Assembly (NCBI GenBank): GCA_035248725.1
Contig: DATFHG010000057.1
Coordinates: forward strand, 1 to 41,570
Source: DASPMP01 sp035248725
GTDB taxonomy: Bacteria > Gemmatimonadota > Gemmatimonadetes > Gemmatimonadales > Gemmatimonadaceae
Direction of reading: 5' to 3'
Length of the DNA: 41,570 bases
Positions within the stretch are counted from its first letter, which is position 1; each line of letters begins with the position of its first letter. Under the pieces are notes generated by a model, which had not been told where the DNA came from, did no database searches, and saw nothing but the letters and a program-made list of their open reading frames with translations. Made by a program: the position numbers and the translations under genes. This document shows, piece after piece, positions 39,448-41,570 of the stretch.

Positions 39448-41048
39448 CGGAATGTCACCACGGTGGCGGAGAGCACTTCCGGGAGCGCGAGCAGGTTGCG
39501 ACGGACGGCCTCGGGCACCACGTCGTCCACCGAGATCGCTGCCAGTGCCTTGCCCCCGCGGGCCACACGCGACTGGTGATAGGACGCGATGTTGATCTTC
39601 GCTTCGCCGAGCACGGTGCCCACGCGACCGATCACACCGGGCACGTCATTGTTGGTGAGCACGATCATGTTGCGACGCGGCGGCACGTCGACATGGAACT
39701 CGCCGATCCGGATGATGCGTGTCGGCGCGCCCGGGACTGCCACGGCCTCCACGGCGAGATCGTTGTGTCCCGACGTGAGGCACACCTCGAGTGCAGCCGG
39801 ATGTCCGAGCGCGTCCGATTCCCGTACGGACAGCTCCAGCCCGCGCATCTCGGCGAGCGTGCGAGCGTTGATCAGATTCAGCCGATCGCTCTCGATGACG
39901 CCCTCCAGCACCCCGAGCGCCGCGGACGCGAGAATCACGTCGCTGCCGTTCACGATGTCGGGCCCGCACTTGAGCGACACCCGACGCACCTCGCGCTCGT
40001 CGCGATCGGCGAGGATGGCTCGGGCGACAGCGGCGGCTCGTCGCGCGGCATCCATCGACGGCTGGAGTTGCTTCCATTCGTCGCGCGGGACGCTCGCGAT
40101 GTTCAGCGATCGCGACAGCTCGCCGCTCAGCAGCGCGTCGCGCACGGCTTCGGCGACGTCGACCGCGACGTTCTTCTGTGCCTCATACGTGGATGCGCCC
40201 ATGTGCGGCATGAGCAGGACGTTCGGCGCCGTGCGCAACGGGTGATCGGCCGCGAGCGGCTCTTTCCCATATACGTCCAGCACCGCGCCGGCGACGTGGC
40301 CCGAGCTCAGTGACTTCAGGAGCGCCTCGTCGTTGACGATTCCCCCGCGTGCCATGTTCACGACGATGGCGCCGCGTTTGAGCAGGCCCAGCTCGCGTTC
40401 GCCGATGATCCCGCGGGTCTCGTCGTTGAGCGGCGTGTGCACCGTCACGATGTCGGCGAGATCGAGCAGCAACTCGAGCTTGGCCGCGCGTCGCACGCGA
40501 AGGGCCGCGAAACGATCCTCCGCGATGTACGGATCGTACCCGATCACCTCCATGCCGAACGCGTGCGCCCGGCGCGCGACCTCGGTGCCGATGCGACCGA
40601 CGCCGACGATGCCAAGCGTCCGTCCCTTCAGCTCCGTGCCCATCAGCTGCGAGCGGTCCCAGCGTCCCTCGCGCATGGACTGCGCCGCCTGCGGGATCTG
40701 GCGGATCAATCCGATGAGCGCGCCGAAAAAGAGCTCCGCGACGGCGATCGTGTTCCCCGCCGGCGCGTTGATGACAGCGACGCCGAGCTCCGTGGCCTTG
40801 TCGAGATCGACGTTGTCGACGCCGACTCCCGCGCGCCCCACGACCCTGAGCTTCTTGGCGGCGGCGAGCAAATCGGCCGACACGCGCGTCGCGCTGCGTC
40901 CCACGAGCGCGTCGTAGTCGCCGATGCGCTTCATCAGCTCGCCGGCGGGCAGCGTCGGCACGACGTCCACCGTGAACTCACGTACGGCGGTGAGGAGCGC
41001 CACGCCCTCGGGATCGACTTCGTCTGTTACGAGAATCTTGATCGCCAT
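39444..41048 (-). CDS. serA: D-3-phosphoglycerate dehydrogenase, long form
   Basis: First step of serine synthesis. The 534 residues have substrate and NAD domains (VVGRAGVGVDNVDLDKATELGV, LGIVGVGRIGTEVARRA, catalytic region NMARGGIVND and MPHMGASTYEAQ), then the intervening ASB domain (~320-455) and a C-terminal ACT domain (NMIVLTNNDVPGVIGRVGTVLGEAKINI) for serine feedback. This is the M. tuberculosis-like architecture. The ATG is six bases after a TATAGC hexamer, so the transcript may be leaderless. It leads the serA-oxidase-serB-like run with NTGA junctions throughout. Confidence 0.97.
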   Translation of the reverse strand: MAIKILVTDEVDPEGVALLTAVREFTVDVVPTLPAGELMKRIGDYDALVGRSATRVSADLLAAAKKLRVVGRAGVGVDNVDLDKATELGVAVINAPAGNTIAVAELFFGALIGLIRQIPQAAQSMREGRWDRSQLMGTELKGRTLGIVGVGRIGTEVARRAHAFGMEVIGYDPYIAEDRFAALRVRRAAKLELLLDLADIVTVHTPLNDETRGIIGERELGLLKRGAIVVNMARGGIVNDEALLKSLSSGHVAGAVLDVYGKEPLAADHPLRTAPNVLLMPHMGASTYEAQKNVAVDVAEAVRDALLSGELSRSLNIASVPRDEWKQLQPSMDAARRAAAVARAILADRDEREVRRVSLKCGPDIVNGSDVILASAALGVLEGVIESDRLNLINARTLAEMRGLELSVRESDALGHPAALEVCLTSGHNDLAVEAVAVPGAPTRIIRIGEFHVDVPPRRNMIVLTNNDVPGVIGRVGTVLGEAKINIASYHQSRVARGGKALAAISVDDVVPEAVRRNLLALPEVLSATVVTFR

Positions 41049-41054
41049 GGGTGC

Positions 41055-41062
41055 GCTATACT
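41055..41062. promoter_or_regulatory. Shared TATA of two divergent -10 elements
   Basis: On the plus strand TATACT (41057-41062) stands six bases before a GTG. On the minus strand TATAGC (41060-41055) stands six bases before the serA ATG. The two hexamers share the four bases 41057-41060. Start codons on both sides lie where transcription would begin. Confidence 0.45.
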
Positions 41063-41068
41063 CAAGCC

Positions 41069-41161
41069 GTGGGCGTCCTGCTCCGCTTCCTGCTGATCAT
41101 CCTGGTCTTTGCGCTGGCGGTGTGGCTGATCCACAAGGCGCGCAAGATCGTCGATCGCTGA
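41069..41161 (+). CDS. Possible 30-residue single-span membrane protein
   Basis: GTG start and TGA stop give 30 codons reading MGVLLRFLLIILVFALAVW, then LIHKARKIVDR. This is one hydrophobic helix with a basic C-terminal tail, as in many small membrane proteins. The GTG lies six bases after TATACT, with no ribosome binding site. The gene is squeezed between serA (divergent) and the carboxyltransferase (convergent, ten bases from its stop). No family is recognised; a short open frame can arise by chance, so this is tentative. Confidence 0.45.
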   Translation: MGVLLRFLLIILVFALAVWLIHKARKIVDR

Positions 41162-41170
41162 CCCCGAAGT

Positions 41171-41570
41171 TTACAATGGAATGTTGCCGTGCTTGCGGGG
41201 CGGGTTCCTGTCGCGCTTGGTCTTGAGCGTCTCCAGCGCGTCGATGAGCCGGGGCCGCGTGTCGCGCGGGTCGATGATGTCGTCCAGGTAGCCCCGGCCC
41301 GCCGCTATATAAGGATGTGCGAATTTCGATCGGTATTCCTCGATCCGCGCGTCCGTCGCCTTCGCCGGATCGCTGCTCGCCTCGATGTCCTTCCGGAACA
41401 GAATCTCCACCGCCCCTTTGGGACCCATAACGGCGATTTCGGCGGTCGGCCACGCCACGTTGTAGTCACCGCGGATGTGCTTGGACGACATGACGTCGTA
41501 GGCTCCGCCGTACGCTTTGCGCGTGATCACCGTGAGCTTGGGAACCGTCGCCTCGCAGAAGGCATAGAGC
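41171..41570 (-). CDS. Acyl-CoA carboxylase carboxyltransferase (PccB-like), C-terminal part
   Basis: The gene enters from beyond the right edge; its last ~132 codons are visible. The sequence LYAFCEATVPKLTVITRKAY, then GGAYDVMSSKHIRGDYNVAWPTAEIAVMGPKGAVEILFR-type order and the ending PPRKHGNIPL are characteristic of propionyl-/acyl-CoA carboxylase beta subunits. It should work with the biotin carboxylase and biotin carrier of the 30-33 kb operon, giving for example methylmalonyl-CoA. The acyl-chain preference cannot be read from this fragment. Confidence 0.93.
   Translation of the reverse strand, partial: LYAFCEATVPKLTVITRKAYGGAYDVMSSKHIRGDYNVAWPTAEIAVMGPKGAVEILFRKDIEASSDPAKATDARIEEYRSKFAHPYIAAGRGYLDDIIDPRDTRPRLIDALETLKTKRDRNPPRKHGNIPL

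Overview
The window is 41.6 kb of GC-rich, gene-dense bacterial chromosome, mostly housekeeping genes, with one small inserted element. The gene content suggests Gemmatimonadota or a close relative. The pointers are an archaeal/eukaryotic-like ProS with a C-terminal zinc motif, carboxypeptidase-regulatory plus TonB-plug proteins, a four-helix-bundle (S23/IVP) gene, pnp followed by an M16 peptidase, and very high GC. This placement is inferred from gene content and is not proven. No rRNA, tRNA, CRISPR array, IS transposase or prophage gene was seen.

Layout. (1) 1-1.6 kb: a larB-like fragment and dus on the minus strand, divergent from a ptsN-like gene. (2) 10.0->1.8 kb, minus strand: a compact run accD-folC-hisS-proS-lysA-phosphoesterase-guaA. 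It converges on ptsN at a terminator enclosed in a long inverted repeat. (3) 10.1-10.75 kb: a four-helix-bundle gene between ~74-bp inverted arms, resembling the intervening sequences (IVS) of 23S rRNA but lying between protein genes. (4) 21.7->10.7 kb, minus strand: rpsO-pnp-M16 peptidase-ald-mreB-mreC-mreD-mrdA-rodA, covering RNA decay, alanine metabolism and the rod-shape/elongation machinery. (5) 29.1->21.8 kb, minus strand: rplM-rpsI-rpsB-tsf-pyrH-frr-cdsA-dxr-rseP, the classic translation/envelope cluster. (6) 33.4->29.2 kb, minus strand: biotin carboxylase, a TrmA/RlmD-type RNA methyltransferase, a biotin carrier protein and a beta-propeller-like lipoprotein. (7) 33.4-37.4 kb, plus strand: a single-domain response regulator, a fused ring-cleaving dioxygenase/alpha-beta hydrolase, and a secreted plug-domain protein. 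(8) 41.0->37.4 kb, minus strand: serA, a GlcD-like FAD oxidase and a SerB-like phosphatase. A 30-residue membrane ORF lies beyond serA on the plus strand. The C-terminal part of an acyl-CoA carboxylase carboxyltransferase runs off the right edge; with the biotin carboxylase and carrier protein of region 6 it would make a complete acyl-CoA carboxylase.

Themes beyond ordinary annotation. Genes are tightly coupled: eleven junctions have four-base NTGA stop/start overlaps, in all four forms (ATGA, GTGA, TTGA and apparently CTGA). At three of the four divergent junctions, -10-like TAnnnT or TATAGC hexamers sit only 6 or 9 bases before the start codon, as expected for leaderless transcripts. Two intergenic spacers carry palindromes built from 7-bp tandem repeats. 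The rpsO-pnp spacer folds like the RNase III-controlled pnp leader of E. coli. All reading is by eye; no database search was run.
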